A stretch of 44,100 bases of DNA from Burkholderiaceae bacterium. GTDB lineage: Bacteria; Pseudomonadota; Gammaproteobacteria; Burkholderiales; Burkholderiaceae_C. A program made the position numbers and the translations under genes. Each line of letters opens with the position of its first letter. The first letter of the stretch is position 1. The notes beneath the pieces were generated by a model. The model saw only the letters and a list, made by a program, of their open reading frames with translations, had not been told where the DNA came from and searched no databases. Shown here in pieces: positions 16,580 through 24,073 of the stretch. Location of the stretch: contig JAMLIT010000030.1 of NCBI GenBank assembly GCA_023954035.1, forward strand, positions 1-44,100, given 5' to 3'.

Positions 16580-16984
16580 TCAATCGACGATCCTGCGGAA
16601 ACTGGCGTAGTGGTTGGCCGTGTAGTAGCAAGCCTCAGGCTGCTGCTGCGGCCCACCACAGACAATGCGTCGGGCGCCGCGGTGGCGCACCCCGGGGGTT
16701 CTTACGGTGTATTCGCGGTAATAGCCGCGTTTTGACGGCGGCAGCAAACGCTCGCGGTTGCCGAAAACGGACCCGTCCTTGGCGTAAGGAAACGGACCAC
16801 CGGCCAGGATCAGCGCATGGGTCTGCTGCCCCTGAATGGGCAGTTCAGACCGGGCAATGACCGTTGAACCTGCGTCCCTCGCGACTTCACGCGCCGGCAC
16901 CCCCAGCGATGACAATGCCAGCGTCGCGCCCAGAACCCAAGAAAAACCGGCTTTGCGCGTCCAGGCCGCAGCGTCAGCAAACAT
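16580..16984 (-). CDS. Secreted ribonuclease, barnase / RNase Sa type
   Basis: A 134-residue guanyl-type ribonuclease. A signal peptide (WTRKAGFSWVLGATLALSSLGVPA, cleavage near residue 31) sends it out of the cytoplasm. The mature part matches microbial RNases: FGNRERLLP, REYTVRTPG, RGARRIVCGG and ANHYASFRRI. By alignment to RNase Sa in my head, the catalytic residues are Glu91 (Glu54 in Sa), Arg102 and Arg106 (65 and 69), and His125 (85), all present. It cleaves RNA after G and is presumably active only outside the cytoplasm because its inhibitor is encoded next. It may serve in nutrient RNA degradation or competition between cells. Confidence 0.9.
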   Translation of the reverse strand: MFADAAAWTRKAGFSWVLGATLALSSLGVPAREVARDAGSTVIARSELPIQGQQTHALILAGGPFPYAKDGSVFGNRERLLPPSKRGYYREYTVRTPGVRHRGARRIVCGGPQQQPEACYYTANHYASFRRIVD

Positions 16985-17008
16985 CTCGACTACACCTTTC
17001 AGAAACTA

Positions 17009-17020
17009 CGGGTTAACCCG
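17009..17020. promoter_or_regulatory. Perfect 12-bp palindrome upstream of the RNase gene
   Basis: CGGGTTAACCCG lies 24 bp before the RNase start codon, where an operator or leader stem could act. The palindrome is plain to see; any regulator is unknown, and chance occurrence is possible. The rest of the 162-bp gap up to maeB shows no gene. Confidence 0.3.
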
Positions 17021-17146
17021 AAATTTCAAGGCGCTAGTGTGACGCAATCCCTAGTTCATTGCAAGCATTTGCTCAAAATATGGGCAAATTCCCGGACGTG
17101 TCGGAAGTGAGCAGGCGCTCACTTCAAAACTTCGTCGCTCGGCGGT

Positions 17147-19456
17147 TCAACGCTGCACGTTCGCGTCGACGACAGTGAGCGCTGTCATGTTGACGATGCG
17201 GCGCACCGTCGCACTGGCTGTGAGCACATGCACCGGCTGGGCCGCGCCCAGCAAGACCGGCCCGATGGCAATATTGCCGCCAGCCGCAGTCTTGAGGAGG
17301 TTGTAGGAAATATTGGCCGCGTCGATGTTGGGCAGCACCAGCAGGTTGGCGTCACCCACCAGGCTGCTGTGCGGCATGAGCGCGGCCCGCGCGCTGCCGC
17401 TGAGAGCGATGTCGCCGTGCATCTCGCCGTCCACCTCAAGCCAGGGCGCCTGGGCGCGCAGCAGTTCCAGCGTTTCGCGCATTTTCACGGCGCTGGGCTG
17501 CACGCTGCTGCCGAAGTTCGAATGCGACAGCAGCGCAGCCTTGGGCTTGATGCCAAAGCGCAACATTTCCTCGGCCGCCATGACGGTGATTTCCGTCAAC
17601 TGCGCCGCAGTCGGGTCGTAGTTGACGTGGGTGTCGACGAGAAACACCTGGCGATCCGGCAAGAGCAGGCCGTTCATGCAGGCGTAGGTGCTCACGCCCG
17701 CCCGCTTGCCGATGACCTGGTCAATGTAGTTGAGGTGGTGCGATGTGTGGCCCCAGGTGCCGCAGATGAGACCGTCGACCTCGCCTTTGTGCAGCATCAT
17801 GCTGCCAATCAAGGTCAAGCGCCGGCGCATTTCGATCTTGGCGATCGGCACGGTCACGCCCTTGCGCTCGGTCATTCGGTGATAGGTTTTCCAGAAGTCG
17901 TGGTAGCGGTGATCCTGCTCGACGTTGACCACGTCGTAGTCGCGCCCTTCAGAAAGGCGCAAGCCAAACTTTTCGATGCGCTGGGCAATGACGCCGGGCC
18001 GGCCAATGAGCGTGGGACGGGCAATGTGCTCGTCGACCACGATCTGCGCGGCGCGCAGGACGCGCTCTTCCTCGCCTTCCGAGTAGGCCACCCGCTTGGC
18101 GCTGGCAGCCTTGGCGGACGCGAAGATCGGCTTCATGGTCGTGCCGGAGGCGTAGACGAATGTCTGCAAATGGTCGCGGTAGGCGTCCATGTCGGCAATG
18201 GGACGCAGCGCCACTCCGGAGTCAAAGGCGGCCTGGGCCACGGCCGGCGCGATCTTCATCATCAGTCGCGGATCAAAGGGCTTGGGAATCAGGTATTCCG
18301 GTCCAAACGCCAGGGGCTCGCCCACATAGGCTGCGGCCACCACTTCGCTCTGCTCTGCTTGCGCCAGCTCCACGATGGCATGCACTGCAGCGATTTCCAT
18401 CTCCTTCGTGATGGTGGTCGCACCTGAATCGAGCGCGCCGCGAAAGATGTAGGGAAAGCACAGGACGTTGTTGACCTGGTTGGGATAGTCGGTGCGGCCG
18501 GTGGCAATGATGGCGTCGTCCCGCACGGCCTTGACATCTTCGGGCGCAATCTCGGGGTTGGGGTTGGCCAGCGCAAAGATCAAAGGGCGCGCCGCCATGC
18601 TGCGCACCATGTCCTGCTTGAGCACGCCGCCGGCAGACAAGCCCAGGAATACGTCGGCTCCGACAATCACCTGGCTGAGCGTGCGCAAATCGGTGGGCTG
18701 CGCGTATTGGCGCTTGTCCTCATCCATCAGTTCGGTGCGGCCTTCGTAGACCACGCCGGCCAGGTCGGTGACCCAGATATTCTCGCGCCGCAGGCCGAGC
18801 TTGACCAGAAGGCCCAGGCAAGCCAGCGCCGCGGCACCCGCGCCCGATGCGACCAGCTTGACGTCCTCGGCGCGCTTGCCCGCGACCTTGAGCCCATTGA
18901 GGATGGCCGCTCCCACCACGATGGCCGTGCCGTGCTGGTCGTCGTGAAACACAGGGATGTTCATGCGCTCGCGCAGCTTGCGCTCAACATAGAAGCAATC
19001 GGGCGCCTTGATGTCTTCGAGGTTGATGCCGCCAAACGTGGGCTCCAGGCTGGCGATGATTTCCACCAGTTTCTCGGGGTCTTTCTCGTTGATCTCGATG
19101 TCGAACACATCGATGCCGGAGAACTTCTTGAACAGGACCGCCTTGCCCTCCATCACCGGCTTGCTGGCCAAGGGACCGATGTCGCCCAGGCCCAGCACCG
19201 CGGTGCCGTTGGTGACCACGCCCACCAGATTGCCGCGACTGGTATAGCGAAAGGCGGCCGCCGGATCTCTGACGATTTCTTCGCAGGGCGCGGCCACGCC
19301 GGGCGAATAAGCCAGCGACAGATCGAGCTGGTTGACCATCTGCTTGGTGGCAGCGATGGCAATTTTTCCCGGCCGGGGAAACTCGTGGTATTCGAGCGCG
19401 GCCTTGCGCAGCAGGGCGCGTTTGTCGACAGGGGGGGCTTTGGGGGTTTCAGGCAT
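17147..19456 (-). CDS. maeB: NADP-dependent malic enzyme with phosphotransacetylase-like domain
   Basis: A 769-residue two-part enzyme. Residues 1-430 form malic enzyme: [15 protein letters not shown] near 47-61, the metal site region [16 protein letters not shown], the nucleotide fold [16 protein letters not shown] and [10 protein letters not shown]. Residues from about 440 on form a phosphotransacetylase-like domain ([25 protein letters not shown] ... [14 protein letters not shown]) that is usually regulatory and binds acetyl-CoA in MaeB proteins. It converts malate to pyruvate and CO2, making NADPH. ATG 19456 is chosen because the conserved protein begins just after it; the open frame extends further upstream without family similarity. 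It stands alone on its strand. Confidence 0.95.
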   Translation of the reverse strand: MPETPKAPPVDKRALLRKAALEYHEFPRPGKIAIAATKQMVNQLDLSLAYSPGVAAPCEEIVRDPAAAFRYTSRGNLVGVVTNGTAVLGLGDIGPLASKPVMEGKAVLFKKFSGIDVFDIEINEKDPEKLVEIIASLEPTFGGINLEDIKAPDCFYVERKLRERMNIPVFHDDQHGTAIVVGAAILNGLKVAGKRAEDVKLVASGAGAAALACLGLLVKLGLRRENIWVTDLAGVVYEGRTELMDEDKRQYAQPTDLRTLSQVIVGADVFLGLSAGGVLKQDMVRSMAARPLIFALANPNPEIAPEDVKAVRDDAIIATGRTDYPNQVNNVLCFPYIFRGALDSGATTITKEMEIAAVHAIVELAQAEQSEVVAAAYVGEPLAFGPEYLIPKPFDPRLMMKIAPAVAQAAFDSGVALRPIADMDAYRDHLQTFVYASGTTMKPIFASAKAASAKRVAYSEGEEERVLRAAQIVVDEHIARPTLIGRPGVIAQRIEKFGLRLSEGRDYDVVNVEQDHRYHDFWKTYHRMTERKGVTVPIAKIEMRRRLTLIGSMMLHKGEVDGLICGTWGHTSHHLNYIDQVIGKRAGVSTYACMNGLLLPDRQVFLVDTHVNYDPTAAQLTEITVMAAEEMLRFGIKPKAALLSHSNFGSSVQPSAVKMRETLELLRAQAPWLEVDGEMHGDIALSGSARAALMPHSSLVGDANLLVLPNIDAANISYNLLKTAAGGNIAIGPVLLGAAQPVHVLTASATVRRIVNMTALTVVDANVQR

Positions 19457-19646
19457 GGGGACTCCGGCGGTGGCAAGCAGCAGCGCGCCGGGTTCCGTCA
19501 CAGGCTTGACGCAGCCGCTCGCATGAGCGCCAAGCGATTGTAGGCCGCGCGTTTTGCGCGCCGCTTGCCCTGCAGCGTGCGCCATCGAAGGCCCTGCCTC
19601 GCGCACCGCACCCCGCTCTCACAGGCGAAGCTGTTGCGCAAGAATC

Positions 19647-19707
19647 TTCAGCAAAACTAGGTTCTAGCGCTTTCTCAAAAAGCGTTTGCCGCTATTTTTA
19701 TTATAGC
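19647..19707 (-). repeat. Dispersed intergenic repeat, copy D
   Basis: Read on the minus strand it starts GCTATAATAAAAATAGC and contains the stem AACGCTT-TTTGAGA-AAGCGCT followed by AGAACC and a GTTTTGC tail. It lies about 20 bp downstream of the aminotransferase stop, in the same orientation as that gene. It is the main content of the 271-bp gap before maeB. Confidence 0.8.
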
Positions 19708-19727
19708 GCCTGCAGGGGCTCAGCGCC

Positions 19728-21086
19728 TCAGTGTGTCTCGGCTAGTGCGTCACCCAGGGCGTTGATGAGCCGGTCGATCTCGTCCTTTTCGCTGATGAAG
19801 GGCGGAGCCAACTGGATGGTGTCGCCGCCATAGCGAACGTAAAAGCCTTTCTTCCAGCAAGCCATGGCAATCTCGTACGGCCGCCGCGCAGGCTCGCCGG
19901 GCAAGGAAGCAATCGTCAAGCCTGCCGCCAGGCCGTAGTTGCGGATGTCGGCCACGTGCTTGGCGCCTTGAAGGCTGTGCACCGCCTGCTCGAAATGCGG
20001 CAGCAAGGCCTGGACGCGGCCGGGCATGTCTTCTTTTTGCAGGATATCGAGGGCCGCGAGTCCGGCGGCGCAGGCCACCGGGTGTGCCGAATAGGTATAG
20101 CCGTGGGGGAATTCCACCATGTAGTCGGGGCCGCCCTGCGCCATGAAAGCGTCGTAGATGTCTTTGCTGGCGACCACGCCGCCCAGCGGCTGGGCGCCGT
20201 TGGTGACCTGCTTGGCAAAATTGAGGATATCCGGCGTGACACCAAAAGCTGCGGAGCCGGTCCAGGCGCCGCAGCGGCCGAATGCGGTGATGACTTCGTC
20301 AAAGATCAGCAGGATGTTGTTCTGCGTGCAGATTTCGCGGATGCGCTCGAGATAGCCCTTGGGCGGAATCACCACGCCGGCCGAGCCGGAAAAGGGTTCG
20401 ACAATGACCGCGGCGATGTTGCTTGCGTCGTGCAGCGCAATCACGTCGAGCAATTTGTCGGCGAGCGCACGGCCGCCTTCTTCCGCCATGCCTTTCTGGA
20501 AGGTCCCTGCAGGCGGCTGGGTGTGGGGCAGGTGGTCCGCTTCGATGCCTTGGCCGAAGGTCTTGCGGTTGCCGACGATGCCGCCGACCGAGATGCCGCC
20601 GAAGTTCACGCCATGGTAGCCCTTTTCGCGGCCGATGAGGCGCGTTTTGCTGGCCTGTCCCTTGGCGCGCCAGTAAGCGCGCGCCATCTTGAGCGAGGTG
20701 TCGGCGGCCTCGGAGCCCGACGCTGTGAAGAACACGTAATCCAGGCCAGACGGCGTGAGTTCCCTGATCTTGTTGGCCAGCGCAAAGGACGCCGGGTGCC
20801 CGAACTGGAAGGCGGGGGCGTAGTCAAGGTTCAGCGCTGCCTTGCCGACGGCCTCGGCGATTTCGCGCCGACCGTGGCCCAGACCTGCACACCACAGGCC
20901 CGAGAGACCATCGAAAATCTTGCGGCCATCGGTGTCGGTGTAGTAGGCGCCGCTGGCGCTGGCGACCATGCGCGGCGCGGCCTTGAAGTTTCGATTGCCG
21001 GTGAACGGCATCCAGTGGGCCTCCAGCCAGGCGGCGTCCAGGCGCGGCGCAGCGTCGAGGGATGGATCGGTGGTCACAAAGTTCAT
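19728..21086 (-). CDS. Omega-amino acid:pyruvate aminotransferase (class III)
   Basis: A 452-residue PLP enzyme that moves the amino group of beta-alanine or other omega-amino acids and amines to pyruvate. The N-terminus (AHWMPFTGNRNFKAAPRM) and GLSGLWCAGLGHGRREIAEAV are typical of the beta-alanine:pyruvate group. GSEAADTSLKMARAY holds the phosphate contact, IFDEVITAFGR carries the cofactor Asp263, and Lys292 in NFAKQVTNGAQPLGG forms the Schiff base. The ATG at 21086 has a GGAGAG Shine-Dalgarno 4 bp before it; an in-frame ATG 12 bp earlier would lack one. It diverges from a LysR regulator, its probable activator. Confidence 0.93.
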   Translation of the reverse strand: MNFVTTDPSLDAAPRLDAAWLEAHWMPFTGNRNFKAAPRMVASASGAYYTDTDGRKIFDGLSGLWCAGLGHGRREIAEAVGKAALNLDYAPAFQFGHPASFALANKIRELTPSGLDYVFFTASGSEAADTSLKMARAYWRAKGQASKTRLIGREKGYHGVNFGGISVGGIVGNRKTFGQGIEADHLPHTQPPAGTFQKGMAEEGGRALADKLLDVIALHDASNIAAVIVEPFSGSAGVVIPPKGYLERIREICTQNNILLIFDEVITAFGRCGAWTGSAAFGVTPDILNFAKQVTNGAQPLGGVVASKDIYDAFMAQGGPDYMVEFPHGYTYSAHPVACAAGLAALDILQKEDMPGRVQALLPHFEQAVHSLQGAKHVADIRNYGLAAGLTIASLPGEPARRPYEIAMACWKKGFYVRYGGDTIQLAPPFISEKDEIDRLINALGDALAETH

Positions 21087-21125
21087 GGCGCTCTCCACAG
21101 GGAATGGAGCGATTGTTTCCCCTGG

Positions 21126-21146
21126 TGTTAATCTCTTGAATCAACA
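21126..21146. promoter_or_regulatory. LysR-type palindromic operator between aminotransferase and lysR
   Basis: Within the 85-bp divergent gap, TGTTAAT and ATCAACA form outer arms of a 21-bp imperfect palindrome (TGTT-n-AT at one end, AT-n-AACA at the other). LysR regulators usually bind such interrupted palindromes between divergent genes. The sequence is seen directly; the binding is inferred. Confidence 0.45.
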
Positions 21147-21171
21147 AACGTCACTGTTTACTTGGAGATTT

Positions 21172-22110
21172 ATGCAAGTAACCCTGCCGCGCTCCCGTGC
21201 CGTGCTGGGGCAGCTGGCCGACATGGACCTGCGTTTGCTCCAGGTCTTCAAGAGCGTGGTCGAGTGCGGCGGATTGGCGGCCGCGGAGCTGGAACTCAAC
21301 ATCGGCACGAGCACGGTGAGTCGCCACCTCAAGGATCTGGAGACCCGCCTGGGGCTGACTCTGTGTCGGCGCGGCCGGGCTGGTTTTGCATTGACGCCGG
21401 AAGGTCAGCGCGTCTACGACGAAACCCTGCGCCTGCTCGCCGGTGTGGACGCGTTTCGCAGCAGCATCGACGACATCCACCACCGCATGGGCGGGCAGCT
21501 GGACGTGGCGTTGTTCGACAAGACAGCCAGCAACCCGCGGGCGCACATCGATACCGCCATTGCGCTGTTTACCGACCGCGCGCCCGACGTCGCACTGAAC
21601 CTGCACGTGGGCGGCATGCCGGCCATCGAGCGTGGGCTGATGGACGGTCGCTTTCAAATCGGCATTCTTCCGGCGCACCGAAGCTCGCAGAGTCTGGTGT
21701 ATGAAACGCTGTTTGGCGAAGACATGCGTCTTTACGCGGGCGCCAGCCATCCTCTGTTTGCGTCCCCGCACGAGGGGCTTGACTGGACCGCGCTGCGCGC
21801 CTGGCCCTTTGCCGGCCTGGGCTACCACTCGCCGAACATGGAGCTGGGCCACCGGGAACGCCTGCCGCGCAAGGCAACCGGGTTTGACCAGGAGGCGATC
21901 GCGACCCTGATCCTCTCGGGCCGCTATCTGGGCTTTTTACCGGACCACTACGCCGAGGCTTTCGAGCGACGTGCACAAATGCGCCCCGTGCGGCCCGAGC
22001 TGTTCTTTTACCGCTGCGAATTCGTCAGCGTGCAGCGCCGCTCGCCGCAAGCTGCGCGTGCCGCGCAGGCGTTTGCACGGTGTCTGCGGGAGGCACACGG
22101 CGTATCCTGA
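21172..22110 (+). CDS. LysR family transcriptional regulator
   Basis: A 312-residue regulator. The N-terminal winged helix covers about residues 18-75 (DLRLLQVFKSVVECGGLAAAELELNIGTSTVSRHLKDLETRLG), and the effector-binding domain follows (QLDVALFDKTASNP ... LILSGRYLGFLPDHYAEAF). TTGGAGATTT before the ATG at 21172 gives a good ribosome site; the frame stays open upstream, but that part is antisense to the aminotransferase. It probably controls the divergent aminotransferase in response to an amine or omega-amino acid (inference from arrangement). Confidence 0.9.
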   Translation: MQVTLPRSRAVLGQLADMDLRLLQVFKSVVECGGLAAAELELNIGTSTVSRHLKDLETRLGLTLCRRGRAGFALTPEGQRVYDETLRLLAGVDAFRSSIDDIHHRMGGQLDVALFDKTASNPRAHIDTAIALFTDRAPDVALNLHVGGMPAIERGLMDGRFQIGILPAHRSSQSLVYETLFGEDMRLYAGASHPLFASPHEGLDWTALRAWPFAGLGYHSPNMELGHRERLPRKATGFDQEAIATLILSGRYLGFLPDHYAEAFERRAQMRPVRPELFFYRCEFVSVQRRSPQAARAAQAFARCLREAHGVS

Positions 22111-22175
22111 CTGGAAGGCCTTGCGTCGCCTGCGCGTGCGGCAGAGAATGCGACTTCCCCCCTGTGCAAGCCACC

Positions 22176-22475
22176 ATGTCCAGCCTCAACTCCATCGCCA
22201 CTTCGGGTCTCGCCGCTGCGCAGCTGCGCTTGGATGCGTCGGCCAGCAACGTCGCCAATCTGAACACGCCCGGCTACCGCGCCCGCCAAGTGGCGCAGCA
22301 AGCGACGCCCGGAGGCGGCGTGGCTGCCAGCGTCCAGCGTGCGGACGCAGAGGGCGTGTCGCTGGAAAAGGAAATAGTCGACCAACTGGCGGCCAAGCAG
22401 GCCTTTCTTGCGAACCTGCAAACGCTGCGCACGGGCGACGCCGTGCTGGGCGCGCTGCTTGACGTGCGCGCCTGA
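22176..22475 (+). CDS. Small flagellar rod-like protein, orphan
   Basis: A 99-residue protein whose first 35 residues (SLNSIATSGLAAAQLRLDASASNVANLNTPGYR) are the conserved N-terminus of flagellar rod and hook proteins (FlgB, FlgC, FlgE, FlgG). A short C-terminal helix (EKEIVDQLAAKQAFLANLQTL) resembles their assembly end. The whole is much shorter than FlgC (about 135), lacks the middle domain and stands far from any other flagellar gene visible here. It may be a minor axial or evolutionary remnant protein. It converges with the DUF2061 gene with only 3 bp between their stops. Confidence 0.75.
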   Translation: MSSLNSIATSGLAAAQLRLDASASNVANLNTPGYRARQVAQQATPGGGVAASVQRADAEGVSLEKEIVDQLAAKQAFLANLQTLRTGDAVLGALLDVRA

Positions 22476-22478
22476 GCC

Positions 22479-22730
22479 TCAGGCGGGCTGCAGGTCTGCC
22501 AACACCGTTTCCCTGCGGCGCGCTGCCCGCCGCTCCCAAGCCTTCTCATGAAAGAAGAACGCAAACGCCTGCACCGTCGGCTCCAGCAGGCTCAGCGTGA
22601 GCGAGGCCATCAAATTGCCGGTGACGGCGTACGCCACCATGGCAGCCACGCTGATGTGGATGAGGTAGTAGCTGGCTGTCTTGGCGAGCGTGGTGCTGTG
22701 GGTGCTGGCGATCTGGCGGATACGGGTCAT
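22479..22730 (-). CDS. DUF2061 membrane protein
   Basis: An 83-residue protein with two hydrophobic helices, about 20-37 (SYYLIHISVAAMVAYAVTG) and about 40-60 (LMASLTLSLLEPTVQAFAFFF), followed by HEKAWERRAARRRET. This layout, including the Glu-Pro in the second helix and HEKAWE after it, is that of the DUF2061 family, whose function is unknown. AGGAG lies 7 bp before the ATG at 22730. The promoter region carries a Fur box, so iron-responsive expression is likely. It diverges from the SPFH operon. Confidence 0.82.
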   Translation of the reverse strand: MTRIRQIASTHSTTLAKTASYYLIHISVAAMVAYAVTGNLMASLTLSLLEPTVQAFAFFFHEKAWERRAARRRETVLADLQPA

Positions 22731-22757
22731 GGCAGGCTCCTGAACGTGATGGATTAA

Positions 22758-22786
22758 ATGATAATGATTCTCATTTGATATTGCAA
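22758..22786 (-). promoter_or_regulatory. Sigma-70 promoter with overlapping Fur box for the DUF2061 gene
   Basis: On the minus strand, TTGCAA (22786-22781) and TATCAT (22763-22758) are spaced exactly 17 bp, a good -35/-10 pair. The plus-strand 19-mer at 22760-22778 (GATAATGATTCTCATTTGA) matches the Fur consensus GATAATGATAATCATTATC at 14 of 19 positions and covers the spacer and part of the -10. Iron-loaded Fur bound there would block RNA polymerase. Confidence 0.7.
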
Positions 22787-22938
22787 GAATTTCTTTTTTG
22801 TCGGGCGGATCGCTTGGCGCGATCCCGGGTTCTGCGCCTGCCATCCCCGCGCCGTGAGGCGCTCGCCGCAAAAAAGCTTTACGCCCCCACCCCCGTTGCT
22901 ATCATGGCCGCCACTTTCGCCCAGCACAGGAGCAGCAC

Positions 22939-23997
22939 ATGGCCCTCATGGATTTCATCAAGAAACAGTTCATTGACGTCATCGAATGGACGGAGGACAG
23001 CGACGGCACGCTGGCCTGGCGCTTCCCCATGGCGGACATGGAAATCCAGAACGGCGCCGTGCTGGTGGTGCGCGAGTCACAGATGGCGGTGTTCGTCAAC
23101 GAAGGCCAGGTGGCCGACGTATTTGGCCCCGGCACCCACAAGCTGACCACGCAGACACTGCCGGTGCTGACCAACCTGAAAAACTGGGACAAGCTGTTCC
23201 AGTCGCCTTTCAAGAGCGACGTCTACTTCTTCAGCACGCGCCAGCAACTTGACCAGAAGTGGGGCACGCCCCAACCGATCACTATCCGCGACAAGGACTT
23301 TGGCGCAGTGCGGCTGCGCGCTTTTGGCAACTACGCCTACCGCATCACCGACCCCAAGGCGTTCTACACCGAGGTCTCGGGTACCCGCCCCGCCTACCCT
23401 GTGGGCGACCTTGAAGGGCAGTTGCGCGGCCTGGTGCTGCAGAACATCAGCAACGCCATTGCCGGCAGCGGCGTGCCGTTCCTGGACCTGGCCGCCAACC
23501 AGGTGATGTTTGCCGATGCGCTGACCAAAGAGCTGACGCCCGTTTTTGCAAAGCTCGGCCTCAAGGTCGAGAGCATGACGGTGCAGAACCTGTCGCTCCC
23601 CGAGGATCTGCAGAAAATTCTGGACCAGAAAATCGGCATGGGCATGGTCGGCAACGACATGGGCAAGTTCATGCAGTACCAGACGGCGCAGGCCATACCC
23701 AAATTTGCCGAAGGCTCGGGCAGCGGCGGCGGCGGCATTGCCGGCGACGCCATGGGCCTGGGCGCGGGCGTGGCGCTGGGCCAGGTGATGGCGCAGAACC
23801 TGGCTGCGGGCCTGCAAGGCAGCGGCAATGCGCCCCAGCCGCATGCAGCGCCAACGCCGGACGCGGGCGCGGCGGGTGTGAAGCCCGAAGACGTCATGGC
23901 GACTCTGGAAAAGCTCGGCGAGCTCAAATCCAAGGGCATCCTGACGCAAGAAGAATTCGACAGCAAGAAGGCCGAACTTCTCAAGAAGCTGGTGTAA
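22939..23997 (+). CDS. SPFH domain protein with C-terminal SHOCT domain
   Basis: A 352-residue protein. Residues about 30-260 form an SPFH (stomatin/prohibitin/flotillin-like) domain of the virion-core-like subgroup: IEWTEDSDGTLAWRFP, GAVLVVRESQMAVFVNEGQ and GTHKLTTQTLPVL. A Gly/Ala-rich linker follows, then a SHOCT domain in the last 35 residues (EDVMATLEKLGELKSKGILT and TQEEFDSKKAELLKKLV). Unlike flotillins it has no N-terminal membrane helix, so it is probably membrane-associated through partners. CAGGAGCAGCAC before the ATG is a good ribosome site. It starts a cluster with DUF4178 and DUF350 genes. A membrane-stress or scaffolding role is likely, but not shown. Confidence 0.87.
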   Translation: MALMDFIKKQFIDVIEWTEDSDGTLAWRFPMADMEIQNGAVLVVRESQMAVFVNEGQVADVFGPGTHKLTTQTLPVLTNLKNWDKLFQSPFKSDVYFFSTRQQLDQKWGTPQPITIRDKDFGAVRLRAFGNYAYRITDPKAFYTEVSGTRPAYPVGDLEGQLRGLVLQNISNAIAGSGVPFLDLAANQVMFADALTKELTPVFAKLGLKVESMTVQNLSLPEDLQKILDQKIGMGMVGNDMGKFMQYQTAQAIPKFAEGSGSGGGGIAGDAMGLGAGVALGQVMAQNLAAGLQGSGNAPQPHAAPTPDAGAAGVKPEDVMATLEKLGELKSKGILTQEEFDSKKAELLKKLV

Positions 23998-23998
23998 C

Positions 23999-24063
23999 GC
24001 TATAAATTAACTAGCTACTAACGCTTGCCAGATAAGCGCTAAAGCCAAAAAAGCTTCAAAAGA
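23999..24063 (+). repeat. Dispersed intergenic repeat, copy E
   Basis: GCTATAAATTAACTAGCTAC is followed by the stem AACGCTT-GCCAGAT-AAGCGCT and a tail AAAGCCAAAAAAGCTTC. It fills the short gap between the SPFH stop and the DUF4178 gene, starting two bases after the stop and ending 10 bp before the next ATG, so it could limit read-through or the second gene's translation. Confidence 0.85.
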
Positions 24064-24073
24064 CTGCTTCTCG

